Part shown: one piece after another, positions 23,379 to 36,700 of the stretch
Numbering within the stretch: the first letter of the stretch is position 1
Layout: every line of letters starts with the position of its first letter
DNA from: Vanessa cardui
Taxonomy: Eukaryota > Arthropoda > Insecta > Lepidoptera > Nymphalidae
NCBI RefSeq assembly: GCF_905220365.1
Contig: NC_061141.1
Location: 3,851,501 to 3,915,500, forward strand
Direction: 5' to 3'
Length of the DNA: 64,000 nt
Program-made: the position numbers and the translations under genes
Notes under the pieces: model-generated
What the model was told of the DNA's origin: nothing
The model's database searches: none
Seen by the model: the letters and a program-made list of their open reading frames with translations, nothing else

Positions 23379-25726
23379 ATGAGTTTGTATAATGCGCGCG
23401 CAGGACATGACATAAAACGTCATCATGAACATGAAGGTGTTGCCCGCTAAACCGCTAATTATGTGTCATGTCGTTCGAAATTGACAACTTCGCGCCTTGC
23501 CTTGTCTAACAATGTTTATTTTATTAAAGTGAAGATTAAGTTGGAATTTTTAAATTTAGATTGACTTACTATAAGATAGTAAATGGTAAAAAAGGAACCA
23601 CACTTATCATAATAATAACTATTATTGTATAATTGATTAGTAAATTATTATCATTTCGTTGTAATTTGCAATTAATTTAAACCCCAAAGTAGAAATTACA
23701 CGTATATTTTATAAGTATGTATATATAGCTTTTTTATCCAAAAAGGGCTTAATTCCGTCATTTAAGACGCGAGCATTATTTTCTAATGTTATCAATTGAA
23801 TTTAAATGAGGATTCTCTCAAAAAGTCATATCATATTATAATAAATATTTGAGAAGTGTAGATTACAATTAATTAAAATAGTAAAGCAATAATGAGTAAA
23901 GTAACAGTTTATTTATTTCTCACAGCTGGGCTTAGGCCTTACCACGGTTAATCAAAATCACTTCAAGCAATAAAATAATGTCAGTCTTATAACATCAACT
24001 TCTGATAACCAGCTACTGTTTAGCTAGTATTTATCCAGATGATTTTCCGACTTCCGACAGAGTCCAATATACTTGAATATATAAGTAATTAGGATGAAAT
24101 ATAAAACAAGAGTATATATTATATTTGTAATAATAAGCCTTTTTTAAATTATAATACAATTAATAATTCAAACAGATCATTTTTACTTGCAGGTGAGAAC
24201 CTGTAATAAAATATTCAATTTTGAAATTTTGTTATAGAGCACTCTATGAATTTTACTAAGAACTATAAGTACCCAGTACTATTTCATTTAAAAGCGCCAT
24301 CTATTGAGCATTTCTAAAACGAAACTAGAAGCGCATACTTGTAGTTTATTACATGGAACGCTGGTGTAGTTATAGCTGTAACTAATAGATGGCGCTGTAA
24401 AAATAATTCAACACTCATTTATTGTACTATTTAGTTTAACATAGTATTAATAGATGGCGCTTAATTATCATTTTTTAATATTTACAGATGCAATAATAAA
24501 TCGAATAGATTTTTTTTGACAATATCACAAATTATAAGTAATTTTTTTAGATATTTTTGTGTCTAGTCACAAAAAGTATTTTATTCAATATATATATACG
24601 TTCGATTTTTAAAACCGATTTCTTATTTTCGTAGATATTTCACATTTATAGCATTATTCATAACATAGATAGGTACTTAATATGTAAAATAGTAAGTAGG
24701 TATATAGGTAGCTTACAATACCCATAAATTCGATACCTACGTAAATGTAAAACGCAACACAAAGCTAACCGAATCAATACACGATACGCTGGCTCGCTGG
24801 CATTTCAATCAATTTAAGATACCTTTTGTCACAAAGGCATTTCTGCTGTCAATAATCTTACATTCGAAGCGTGATAACATGCGTTCAATTATCGCAACGA
24901 AAACGTGACGCTCACAGTCACCCTGAAATAAAATAGTACTTAGACCTACTGACTGAAGGTGCTTATTTTAAGTGTATTAATGACATATATTTACAAATAA
25001 AATAATAATTAGTTAATTTTAATATATCGATGAGAACTTACTAAGCTAACATTTCTATTTTTGCTAATTTGTTAATTTCTGAAATTAATAATGGGGCTCT
25101 CATTTAAACTCAAAATTAATCAAATCAAATTCACATCTAACAGATTTTCATCCGACAATACCAAGTTTTTTTCACGATATTTTCACTAACCGTCGAACTT
25201 GAGATGAATAAAATAATAAGCACATATAATTTATAAAAATTTTTAAAATGGCGAACTGGTCTGGAATCACCTCCATTTTAGAAGTCAGTAATAAAACACA
25301 TGTAAATTCAATAGGTCTTGCGCGGATTTGAATCCACGATGTTCGGTTGGTATGCGGGTGTTCTAAACATTGAAATATTTTGCCTTTAAAAAATTGTAAA
25401 AAATATTATTTTGGTATATGTATTACACATGCATACGCATTTAGTAAAAAGCGATTATTTTAATATTACAAAGAGACATTCCAATTTTACTATATGCATA
25501 GATATGTTATTGTCTGAAAAATAATCGGACAAATTAAAAATCTAATAAAAACAAGATTAAGTTCCATATTAATGTAACTTAATAATAACAAAAATATCCT
25601 AGTACTTTCAGCAGTCTAGCAGCTTATTAACCACGTGGTGGCAGATTTTCATCCAACACAGCGTCAGCATCATCAGCAACTAATAGCTTCAATAAAAATA
25701 ATAAAACATTTTTTCCAAAAAATAAC
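23379..25726. other. No gene seen
   Basis: 23385-23505 is CpG-bearing (GCGCGCGCAGGACATGACAT); the rest is AT-rich, with the AGATGGCGC cluster at 24.3-24.5 kb. Confidence 0.55.
24293..24461. promoter_or_regulatory. Cluster of three AATAGATGGCGCT motifs
   Basis: 24293-24305 (reverse), 24384-24396 and 24449-24461 (forward) share 12-13 bases. The AGATGGCGC core resembles the insect CTCF core. The unit could also be part of a decayed repeat. Confidence 0.4.
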
Positions 25727-25984
25727 ACCGACTTCAAAGTGATCACTAAAAAGTAATAAAGTAATTTGTTTTAAACACGTATAAAATTCAGGGTTCCCCC
25801 TCGATTTCTCCAGGATCGCATCATCAGACTCTGATATCCTCACCATGGTACCATTCCAGGGGTATCTTCTTTCTAACTAAAAAAAATCATCAAAATCGGT
25901 TCATAATTTGCGAAGTAATCGGCGAACAAACATAAAAAATATATACGGGTCGAATTGAGAACACTCCTTTTTTTGAAGTCGCTT
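25727..25984. mobile_element. Repeat with short inverted ends (MITE-like)
   Basis: Left end ACCGACTTCAAA; right end TTTTTTGAAGTCGC, its imperfect complement. The interior has ATGGTACCATTCCAGGGGTA and no ORF. Confidence 0.6.
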
Positions 25985-26103
25985 AAAAATATATATGTTT
26001 TTGATAGATATACCATTAAATGACACAATAGTATTAATCTGTTCGTATAGTATAACTGATAAGCAAATGCTTATGCTAGTTGTATACATTATTTAAAAAT
26101 CAT

Positions 26104-26660
26104 AATCAAAATCAAATTCAAAATATACTTTACTCAAGTAGGCTTTTACAAGCACTTTTGAATCGTCATTTAACAACTATTTTAAGTGAAGCTACCCGGT
26201 TCGGAAAATAGATTCAACCGAGAAGAACCGACAAGAAACTCAGTAGTTACTCTTTTTCAACATTAAAAATACGCGTAAAGTAAAAGTGAAGTATCAGACT
26301 GTAAATTTCCCACTGTTGGACTCCTCTCCCATTAAGGAAAGCTGTTCCAATGCGGGTTGGTGGCATGCACATGTGGCAGAATTTCGATGAAGTTACGACA
26401 CATGCAGGTTTCCTCACGATGGTTTCCTTCACCACCGAGCACGATATTTATAATTATAAACACAAATTAAGCACATATATATAGTAGTGCTTGCCTGGGT
26501 TTGAACCCGAAATAATCGTTTCAGATGCACGCGTTCTAACCACTGGGCTATCTCAGCTCCTCAAAAAATATAGACATTTTAGTTAATTACAATTAAATAT
26601 GTATGTAATATATCCTACTTGGAAGTCAAAAAGTATTCCACGCTTTTTTATCGTCTAAAG
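26104..26660 (-). mobile_element. LINE-D 3' end split by a SINE-B
   Basis: The left part 26104-26274 holds the tail and 3' UTR; the right part 26560-26660 resumes the same order (TCCTACTTGGAAGTCAAAAA, CCACGCTTTTTTATCGTCT). SINE-B 26275-26559 lies between. Confidence 0.82.
26275..26559 (-). mobile_element. SINE-B, complete, nested inside a LINE-D tail
   Basis: Reads from the tail (CTGTAAATTTCCCACTGTTG) to the tRNA-like head (GAACGCGTGCATCTG on the minus strand), with a deletion of about 45 bases after the tail. It interrupts a LINE-D 3' end whose halves are 26104-26274 and 26560-26660. Confidence 0.84.
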
Positions 26661-27112
26661 CAACAATAATTACATCTATAAATATTAAACATATAAAAAT
26701 AAGTAAGCGAAAATAACTCCGACTGTATCTTATATACATAAAGTCAAGTTTAAGAGGGACTTTTTATTTATCCTTACGATTCTATCAAACACTGGCAACT
26801 CAAAGCACACTCGACCATTGAGTGCGCTGGAAATGAGCAGACCACTTATAAGTTAACAAACCACTTTGGAATATACTTACTCAAAGAATTGCTTTTTATC
26901 CTTGAGCCCAGACTGACTCAATAATTCTCAATAAAAACAGATGGAATCGGAGGAGAACGGTTCGTGTAACGTTAGGAAATTAAACAAGATGTTTCTTTAC
27001 ATATTATTGTTTTTATTTATTTTTCAGTGTATGTAAATTTGGTGCAATTTTTTTTTTTTTTTTGAAATTTAATTTTTAAATACACCTTTGAACAGATGAA
27101 ATATATTAATAA

Positions 27113-27158
27113 AGATATTTTTAGGAATAATGCAATTACATTATTCCTAAAAATATCT
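27113..27158. repeat. Perfect 20-bp inverted repeat, 6-base loop
   Basis: AGATATTTTTAGGAATAATG, loop CAATTA, then its exact complement. About 570 bases before the zinc-finger gene start. Confidence 0.95.
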
Positions 27159-27599
27159 GTACTCTATCTGCAGTTTTTTTTTCTAATAGAATATTTTTTG
27201 GAGAGCTTACACCTATATACACACATAGTCAATACATAAAAATAAATACTATTGGTATAAATAATTTGTTTGATTTTTTATGATCTAAACATTGAAATGA
27301 TCTTGTTAAAATGTAAAGAAAATAATAAATCTTTGAAATATTTTAGGGCTGTATATTTTCACTTACACGGCGTTAATCATTACCCAAATTAAAAAAAAAA
27401 ACTTATAAAAATAACAACACCTTAAAATAAATTCCATCTCTATCACATCATTTTTATTAAAAAAATAAATTTTTAATATTAAAAAAAATAACAATTAATG
27501 ATTTATAATTAAACATAAGATCGTTGACCTTAAAAATTTCAAATGAGGTCTTTGGATAAAAATAAAAAAGCGGTCAATGGCCGTTTAATTTCGAAAAAA

Positions 27600-27728
27600 A
27601 AAACAAAACAAATTTCGAATCCGTGGCCATAGAGACCAAAATAACAATAGACGACGTTGCGGAAAAACGAAAGTTTGACGTGTATCGTGTGTTTTTTGTT
27701 GAAAAATAATTGAATTATAAAAAAATAA
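27600..27728 (+). promoter_or_regulatory. Putative 5' UTR/promoter region of the zinc-finger gene
   Basis: The 130 bases before the ATG include a small CpG-bearing block (27650-27690, with ACGACGTTGCGG) in otherwise AT-rich DNA, then an A-rich leader. No clear TATA box or initiator. Upstream non-coding exons cannot be ruled out. Confidence 0.35.
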
Positions 27729-27793
27729 ATGATGTTCTCTGATGAGGAAATAAAAGAGAGCAGCCTCATGCGTCCTGGAGATGAGATAATAAG
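27729..27793 (+). CDS. Zinc-finger gene exon 1 (start codon)
   Basis: Two ATGs in tandem (27729 and 27732) open MMFSDEEIKESSLMRPGDEII. The donor AAG|GTCC at 27794 is weak at its last positions but leaves phase 2, which exactly matches exon 2. An in-frame stop 24 bases beyond the donor means the frame must be spliced. AT-rich DNA precedes the ATG with no rival start seen. The acidic SDEE start resembles many nuclear regulators, but no domain is visible. Confidence 0.72.
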
Positions 27794-30700
27794 GTCCGAT
27801 GTTGATTTATTTTTTTAATAAAATAATTAAATTGAAATTTTTTTGAATTCCAAATTACGTTTTTTGATTTCATCATTTATTTATTTACTTATTCGGGATT
27901 TTTTTTCATGTTTCAGTATTCGAGAAGTATGTTTAATTGACAAGTATGATAAGAAATATTTGGGAAACGAACCATTACTGTCGAATTCTAGTCGCAATGA
28001 AGTACGTATCATTTATGAGGAAGTACATAGACGTCTTACATACATTTAATTAACATCTCGATGGAGTGTAAAGTGAAAAACTATTTCCAATTTCTTTAGA
28101 GATCCAAATTAAATAGAATGTTTGTCTGTGTTTGTCATAACAGGCATTCGCCATATTTTTTTTATTTCATACTCAGAAACCTTTTTATTAGACATTTTAT
28201 TTTTCTACATTATAATATTTATGAATATTACGAATGCAAAAGTAATTCTATCTGTTTGTCTGTTGTTCTTTCACGACTTAATCATTGTACTTGCAAATCC
28301 AAAGGAAGAAATACTTACCAGGCCGACTTCTAAAACGCGAACGGAACCGCATACGACCACTATTTTTATACATATGGATCAATGTATATTTGTTTGTCAC
28401 CTGTAAATTTCTTTTCCATTGAACCGACTGTAATTATGGCTTTATCTGTTATAATTATGTTAAAAAAAAATATTAAATTATATTTAAAAATAAACGAAGA
28501 CGCATGAATATACCTTCTAAATAGGAACAATGTATCATACTAACTTAAATAGCCGTTAATGTATTAAAATATTTGCTGTTTAATGATGAATATATCTCAA
28601 TTAAGCTTGAGGTTCCCCGTTTGTTTCGTGACGGCTTCTTCTCCGAGGGTCTGGACCCGCAGGCGAGGTTCGCATGGACCGAGGAAGACGGAAACATTGC
28701 GTCTCTTGTCTCCGAACCAGGGTTTGGTACGACGGGTCAGACTACCTTCGGAACGGATCTTGATGCGGCACTGACTACTGAAATTAAGGTATGATCACAG
28801 GACTCAATAGCTCATTATAGTCAAAATCAAAATATACTTTATACAAGTAGGCTTTTATAAGCACTTTTGAATTGTCATTTAACAACTATATTAAATGAAG
28901 CTACAAACGGTTCGGAAAGTAGATTCTTCCGAGAAGGACTAGCAAGAGACTCAGTAGTTACTTGGTGTAATAGGTATACCCTGCCTGAAAATCAACAAGT
29001 ATTAATTCCACGCTTTTTTATCGTCTGTATAATCTTGTATTGAATAATATGCCTTCATAACCTTTGAACTTTTTCCTCTCAACGTCATACTAGATTTATT
29101 AGCCCTTGGATTGGATGGATATTGGGCTTACAATTATTTTATATGTATTGGCTATAGTTAGCATCATATCATCTTTCATGTAATTGCAAAGAAAAAAGTT
29201 ATAAATAATCTAGGTAATCGAGTTAGGAAAAATTTCTTTATACTTTATAGTAGGTATAGGTAGGTAACTAAGATCATGCTGGAGTAACAAAAACATTGGC
29301 AAAACACATAGCGTTGTCATAAAGAATGTATAGGGTCTTGTCCACTTACTGTGAGGAGACCTATTTAAAAAAGCGTATAATCGATTCGAATCGAGTGATT
29401 TTAATCGTTGTTTTTTCTTTACATAATCAACTTCGTCATATTATGAAACCATCAAAATAAAAAAATTCAAATGCAAGGAATTTCTCTTACAGATCTCTAT
29501 TGATGTAAAAATAGTAAAAAAGCTGTTAATATATTTTATACGTGATACTAGCTGCAATTTATATGCAAATACCACTTACTAATTAATCACGAAATATTAG
29601 AAACTATAACACTTACAAATTCATAATTTGACAGATAGGTTTGATATAGGGTGTAGACATCAATTAAGAATGGGTTTTACGAAACTTTACCGAATAAAAC
29701 GGTTTCGAAAGTTTGTGTTCTATCATTATATTCATCCTCCTGCCCTTTTCCCAATTTTATTTGAGGTCGGCGCAGCATGTCTTCTCCTTCCATACTTCTC
29801 TGTCAGACGTCATCTCACAAGTAACATTCTTTCTAACCATATCGTCTTTCACACAGTCCATCCATCGTTTTCTTGGTCGTCCTCTACCTCTATATCCATC
29901 CACATCCATGCTCAAGTTTTCTATCATTATAAACATATTAAATTATTTACAGGAGGACACATCGAGTTCCGGTTACGATATCACGAGAAACGAACTAACT
30001 CTTCAGAGTAAGTCACAAGTCGAATCTAACCCGGTTTCTTCAACGTCCACTAGCAACGGTATGAACTAAACCAAGTTTAAGTCTTAAAAGTTAAACGGTA
30101 GAATCTGTGATAAATCGCAGTTTAAATACTGAATTCTTGATCACACGCAGTCCTAAAAGTAACTTTTAAATGATCAGTAATAAGCCTTTAAATTTGCAGC
30201 ATCCACAGCTGGACTAAGGCCTAATCTTTCTCTGAGTAGGATTTGAGGAGAAGGTATTACAACACTCTGCTCCAAAGCTGGTTGGTGGATAACATGTGGC
30301 AGAATTTCGTTGAAATTAGACGTATGAAGATTTCCTCACGATGTTTTCCTTCACCATCGAGCATGAGATGAATTAAAAATACAAATTTAGCATATGAATA
30401 TTCAGTGGACCTGCCTGGATTTGAAACCGCAATCATCGGTTCAATCAATGATCAAGGCTTATAAATGCATCAAAATTACTGTTTGAAAATATTTTATGGT
30501 GTATAAATAATTTTTTTTTCTTTGCTTGCTACATTATGAAAATATTTAATTTAAAATAAAGTTCATTTTTAGAAGTTTTATAATCATCATCACTATTTTC
30601 ACTCTTACTGCCTAAAGGATAATACTATTATTTGCTTGTCAACCCTTTTATTTGAAGTCGGCGCAATCACTACGCCCGAGTAAGGATCTAGAAGAAATAG

Positions 30701-33700
30701 TCCTTAGCTGATTTTTACGACTGACCGTTGGTGTCTTGTAAACAATTAAGTATAGTACGACACAACTTAGATATAGCATCGGCAAAATTCGTAAAACCGA
30801 TCACATCCGAATTAAGTACGCTATCCCAAATTGTCAATATTTATTTCTCATACGAATATGATTTTTGCACAAACGTAATAACTTCTAATATGACCTAATA
30901 TATTCGTCAATTTGACGCGTCGATTTACATACACTTGCTTTCTCTGACGTGAGCATCTATAGCGACGAATAGCGTCGAATGGCGCGATAGGGAGCTATTT
31001 CTATTGGTCGTGTAAATCGGCAGTAATCGGTTTTATTTCCATTCCATTGCATTTTCCGATGTTACGTCGAATTTGTGTCGTACTATAAGTAAGTAACACT
31101 TAGTGGTAGGACTTTGTGCAAGCTCGTCTGGGTAGGTACACTCATCAGTTATTCTACCGCCAAATAACAGTACTCAGTATTGTTGTGTTCCGGTTTGAAG
31201 GGTGAGTGAGCCAGTGTAGCTACAGGCACAAGGGACATAACATCTTAGTTCCCAAGGTTGGTGGCACATTGACGACGTACGGAATAGTTAATATTTCTTT
31301 CAGCGTCATTGTCTATAGGTGATGGTGACCACTTACCATCAGGTGGCCGTCCGCCGCCAACCTAGGTACCATAAAAAAGTACCACTCAAATATTAGTAGA
31401 ATAAGGTTTTTGTATGTCAACGTGATTAATTTCCAGGTCACTCGATTAACCAATCAAAAGGCCGGACAACTCATAAGGTTGATAAGGCGGATCCACGTTC
31501 GCGGTACCACTACGTGAAGTACGTCAAGAGACACGGGCGGACCGTCAAGTTATGGGAGTGTGGTATCTGTAAGTAAATGCTTAATGATAACTTATCATAT
31601 AAGTTGAGACAAACCAAGTAGTAAGTTATAGAATAACTTAGTGGGTTATAGATTCACAGCACTTTATAAGGTACCTAGACAATAAACGGCCGCGAACATA
31701 AATTGCTTTTTTTTTCAAATTGACCTGAAACCCAAAATCAACACAAATTTCTTCATTCAACATAGAAGCATTACATTTACTAAATGATAGTTAAATTAAA
31801 CACTGCCACCGGTTTGGAAAAGGAAACACCCTGACCTGAGAAGAACCAGCTAAAGAAACTCAGTCTTTTGTTTGTCAAACTAGTTATATACGTATACATA
31901 TATTGAATATAAAGAAATAGCTAGGAGGCGATCGTTTCATTCCCAAGGTGTGCTATCAATTATAAACTCACTAATTGTATAGTATAGTACGACACAACTT
32001 AGATGTAACATCGGCAAATTCAATAAAACCGAAACCGAATTACTGCCGATTCATACAACCAGTAGAAATAGCTCCCTATCACGCCATTATGTCATATGAT
32101 ATTACTAGTTACTACGTTTGTGTAAAGATCAAAGAAATAAATATTGATAATTTAGGATAGCGTACTTAATTCGTATGTGATCGGTTTTATGAATTTCTTA
32201 GATGCTTCTAGTTTTGTCATACTATAACCATTTGCACACAAGCGTTCCTTAACATCTTTTTTTTAATTTGGAAAAAGAAACAAAGGAGAAATATCGAAAG
32301 ATTTTCAGACCTCTAATAAATATTTCAACGTGAAGGAGAAACAAGTAAAATTTCCTTCCACCAGGCAGTCGGGAGTTCCAACACCAGTATACTTTGATGC
32401 GTCATCTCCCGACGCACACAGACGAGCGGAACTTTCATTGCGATGAATGCTCCAAGAGCTTCCGTCAGCTGTCGACCCTCAGTCAGCACCGGGCGATACA
32501 TTCTGCGGAAAGACCTTATGCATGCGAGGTATGGTTGTAATGCCCTTTTTTCTCGTTGACGATCTTTCAGAGAGGAACTTAGGCCAAAAGAGGATGGAAG
32601 TAACAGGATTATTTGGGATTCCTACCCACTAAAACCACTGTGATGGTTGTCTTCGGTGATCGGTGAGGCTGCAAGAGTGTATTGATATAAATGGCCTCTC
32701 CCGTGCTGTTCTTCTCACGTGGTTCAACAATGCTCCCATCAGAGGAGACTGATGAGTACCTATTGCTTGTTATTATATTATACAAAAAAAAACACATAAA
32801 TAAAATCATTTATTTTTAGTAAATACAACAGTGGAAATACATAACGATGTAAATCAATCGAATAAATCAAAATGCTGCAGTCACGGTACTTTATATTATT
32901 CTGTTGAATCAGACAAGGAAAATCGTAAGCTGCATGGTAAGTGGTCAAATCACCGATGGACACTGGTACAATAATGATGTAAATAATAAAAACCACCTTC
33001 AAAACGGGACACAAAATGATTCGTGATTCGTGAGCCTATAATTATTACGCTAGCAAATATCATTCAAACATGAACAACAAAAAAAGCCTGTAAATTCCCC
33101 ACTGCTAGGCTACGGTCTCCCTTTGAGGAGAAGGTTTTTGACACATTCCACCACGCTGTTCCAATGCGGGTTAGTAGAATACACAAATGGCATAATTTTT
33201 ATGAAATTAGACACATGCAGGTTTCCTCACGATGTTGTTTGTACTCTGATAATTTGATGGGAAGACAAATCAAACATGGCCCAGAAGAGTTCAGGCGCAG
33301 GATGTGCTGTCGGAACTATTATTATTGATAAAAACCTGGAGCTTAAACCCAGTAGCATATATAGAAATAGTAGATCAAAGAAGAAATAGTAACAAGATTA
33401 ATATTTAACATATAAATCAGGTCTGCAACAAAACTTTCAACCGAGTATCCACTCTGATCTCCCACCGCAAGACCCACTCGGACGAGAAGCCTTACAAGTG
33501 TCATATTTGTCCAAAAGGCTTCCATCAGAAAGGTTTATAACATTATCCTTTATCCTATCCCATTCCATTTTGTCTATCATTATTAGCACGTTAATGCATT
33601 ATTGCTATTCCTATAAGTCCCGGATACACTAGGGAACAATGGAGCAACATGCTGCAGGTAATGCCCTAAGCGTGCAAGTGCCCAAATGCTGCCAATCATT

Positions 33701-36700
33701 ATGTAGGGCACCCTAGTCTGTGACTATAGAAAGGTCAAAAGTAACAGCTTGTAAATTACCCACTGCTAGGCTAAGGCCGCCTCTTCCATTAAGGGGAGGG
33801 TTTGGAACATATTCCACCACTCTGTTCCAATGTGGGTTGGTGGAATTCACATGTGGTAGAATTTCGATGAAATTAGACATATGCAGGTTTCCTCACGATG
33901 TTTTCCTCCAAGATGAATCATAAACACAAATTAAACACATACATATGTATAGTGGTGCTTGGCTGGGTTTGAACCGGAAGTCATTGGTTAAGATGCACGC
34001 GTTCTAACCACTTGGCCATCTCAGTTCAGAAAGGTCATGTTTATAGATATTTAACCCGAAAGTGTCATATGTCATATCAGATTTCCCAATGCTTTAAGAT
34101 TCTTTTCAACTGGAGAATGTTACATACACTTAGTGGCAAATTGCAAGACAATGACGCGAAACGCATGGGCTCTCTCTTGGAGCAAACATGCAACATGCAA
34201 CATGTTTCGTGTCACACTCAATGTTGCGAGCCATGTTGCTGTATCGCGTTGCAGCGTCACGTTGACTGAGTATCGCGCTTCATGTTACGAGACAAAATGT
34301 TCCCTAGTGTATTCGTCACTTATATATTCAGAAGTGGGTTTGTTTTTGTTTACGTTACTTTTTATCTTCATGATTTACTTTTGTATACAAGTTATAATGG
34401 TTAAAAAAATTCATATAATATTTAACATTTGACCTTCGAAAATATAAAAATTCATCACATTCGAGTATGAGAGGGGGAAGTGAACTGGTATTTTTGGTAC
34501 ATTCATTTCTTAACGTTTTTTGTGCTATTAGTTGGCGGACGAGCATATGGGCTATGTGATGATAAGTGGTCAGTCCCGCTGAAAGAAACATTAATCATTC
34601 CTTTCATCACCAATGCGCCACCAACCTTAGAAACTAAGATGTTACGTCACTGACCCTTTAATCCGGAACACAACAATACCAAGTACTTACTGTTGTTTTG
34701 CGTTAGAATATCTGATAAGTGGGTGGTACCTACCCAGACGGGCTTGCATAAAGCCCTACCACGACATAAACTAGTATACTAAAAATAAAGGAAATGCAAA
34801 CGAAGCTCCTTTTCAAACGGCGCTATCGTACAGCTATTGCAATTGATACTAATTCACTTGGTGGTAGGGCTTTGTGCAAGCCCGTCTGGGTAGGTACCAC
34901 CCACTCATCAGTTATTCTACCGCCAAACAACAGTACTCAGTATTGTTGTGTTCCGGTCTGAAGGATGAGTGAGCCGGTGTAACTACAGGCACAAGGGACA
35001 TAACATCTTAGTTCCCAAGGTTGGTGGCACTTTGACGATGTAAGGAATAGTTAATAATTCTTACAGCGTTAATGTCTATGGGCGATGGTGACCACTTACC
35101 ATCAGGTGGCCCATATGCTCGTCCGCCAACCTATACCATAAAAAAAAAAACTAGTAACTATGTGTTTGGTCGTATTATTTGTATAGCTATATTTATATTT
35201 AATTCAAGGTTGAATTTTGATTGACTTCACAGGCAACCTTCGAAACCACCTCTTCACTCACACCAACGAGCGTCCGTACCGTTGCAATATTTGTATGAAA
35301 GGGTTCAATCAGCAATCCAATCTAGTGTGTCATAAAAATAAGGTACAGTTGGAAATTAATCCTCAGCGTGAAATTTTTGATTAAAAATTAACCTATCATT
35401 ATCATCATTCGCTGTTTGTTTTGCCCCTACCAAAACCTTTAACAATTTTATTATTATTATCCCTGATGGTAATTGCCAGCAAGCTTGGGAGCTAAGATGT
35501 TATGTTCCTTGTGCCTGTAGTTACACTGGCTCACACCTTCAAACCGAAACACAACAATACTAATTGATGTGTTAGCGGGAGATTATCTGATGAGTGGATG
35601 GTACCTGCCAGACGAATGTTCTCCTTTTTTATTATCGTGACTTATTCATTCCGCCATATTTTAGAAAGAATAAATAATGAAATGTTTCTTTTGTTTTGTT
35701 GATTAGAATTTTAGGAACCAATATCTGTAGCCTCCGCTTATTCTTGTCCAAAATCCTCCATTCTCTGCTATGCCTCAAAACCTAAAATAAACATGTCATA
35801 CCCAAACAGGCTCATCCAGATGAAAATAATGTAAATACGGTTAAGAGTCGTAACGCTCCGCGCGTGCCGATTCTGTCCGCCACGGAAACGCAGACGGATT
35901 TGACAAGGTGAGTACTGGAATGGAAATCTTGGTCTCATTCATATAAAGTTAATATTATTTAAATAGAAATTGATTGATCTCCTTTCTGATTTGTCAATAA
36001 GTTCAATGATTTTTCACTAACAAGCCATTTATTGTCAGTCCTTGTTTTTACTAAAGTTAGCTGAAGCATTTTTATATTAACAGCGCACCACGAATAATAT
36101 TTTATAAAGGAAAAAAAATCTAAACGATCCTCTTCCGTGCTTGAATCGCTGAACCGGTTTAGATGAAATTTGATATGGAGATAAGGTTAAGTTTCAGGAA
36201 AGCACAGGCTCCTTTTATAATTCACCTTTCAAAGAGGTAAGGGGGTGACGGCTTGTGTACTATAGTAATGTTGTACAACACAACTCAGTGAAAGCTGTAG
36301 TTTCAACTAGGGTATTCAAATAATTAAGGACTAACTTTTGATATTTCATTTTATGATTTCAAGACCACCATCAGAACACTGTGAAGTGTCATCGTCCGTG
36401 GGGCCTTACTTACCACCCGATCAGGCAATATCAATATGGCCCAAACCAATCCAGTTTAACACATCACGGCCTTCGTCGGTGTCGAGCGATTTATGGAACG
36501 AATCTCCATGGGGCAGTAACGGTGTGATAGTAGACCCCATAAATACTTACCATATGGGAATAGCTCTCGCGACGAGGCAGACTCCATTCGCTTTACTGAA
36601 GTCTGATAATGGAACTCCTGTTCTTGTTAAAGTCGTTGATACAAAGCTGCCAGGAGGCAAACAGGTAAGGAATGCTATTCCATTATAATTGAAAGTCAAT

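Noticed and set aside
28573..28794. Independent 73-residue ORF
   Set aside because: It is exon 3 of the zinc-finger gene with intron sequence on both sides; the true exon begins at 28606 or 28612.
29628..30011. 127-residue and 118-residue overlapping frames
   Set aside because: They overlap a minus-strand RTE ORF remnant and exon 4 in other frames.
36338..36688. 116-residue ORF as a single-exon gene
   Set aside because: Only 36364-36664 fits splice signals and phase; the ends are intron sequence.
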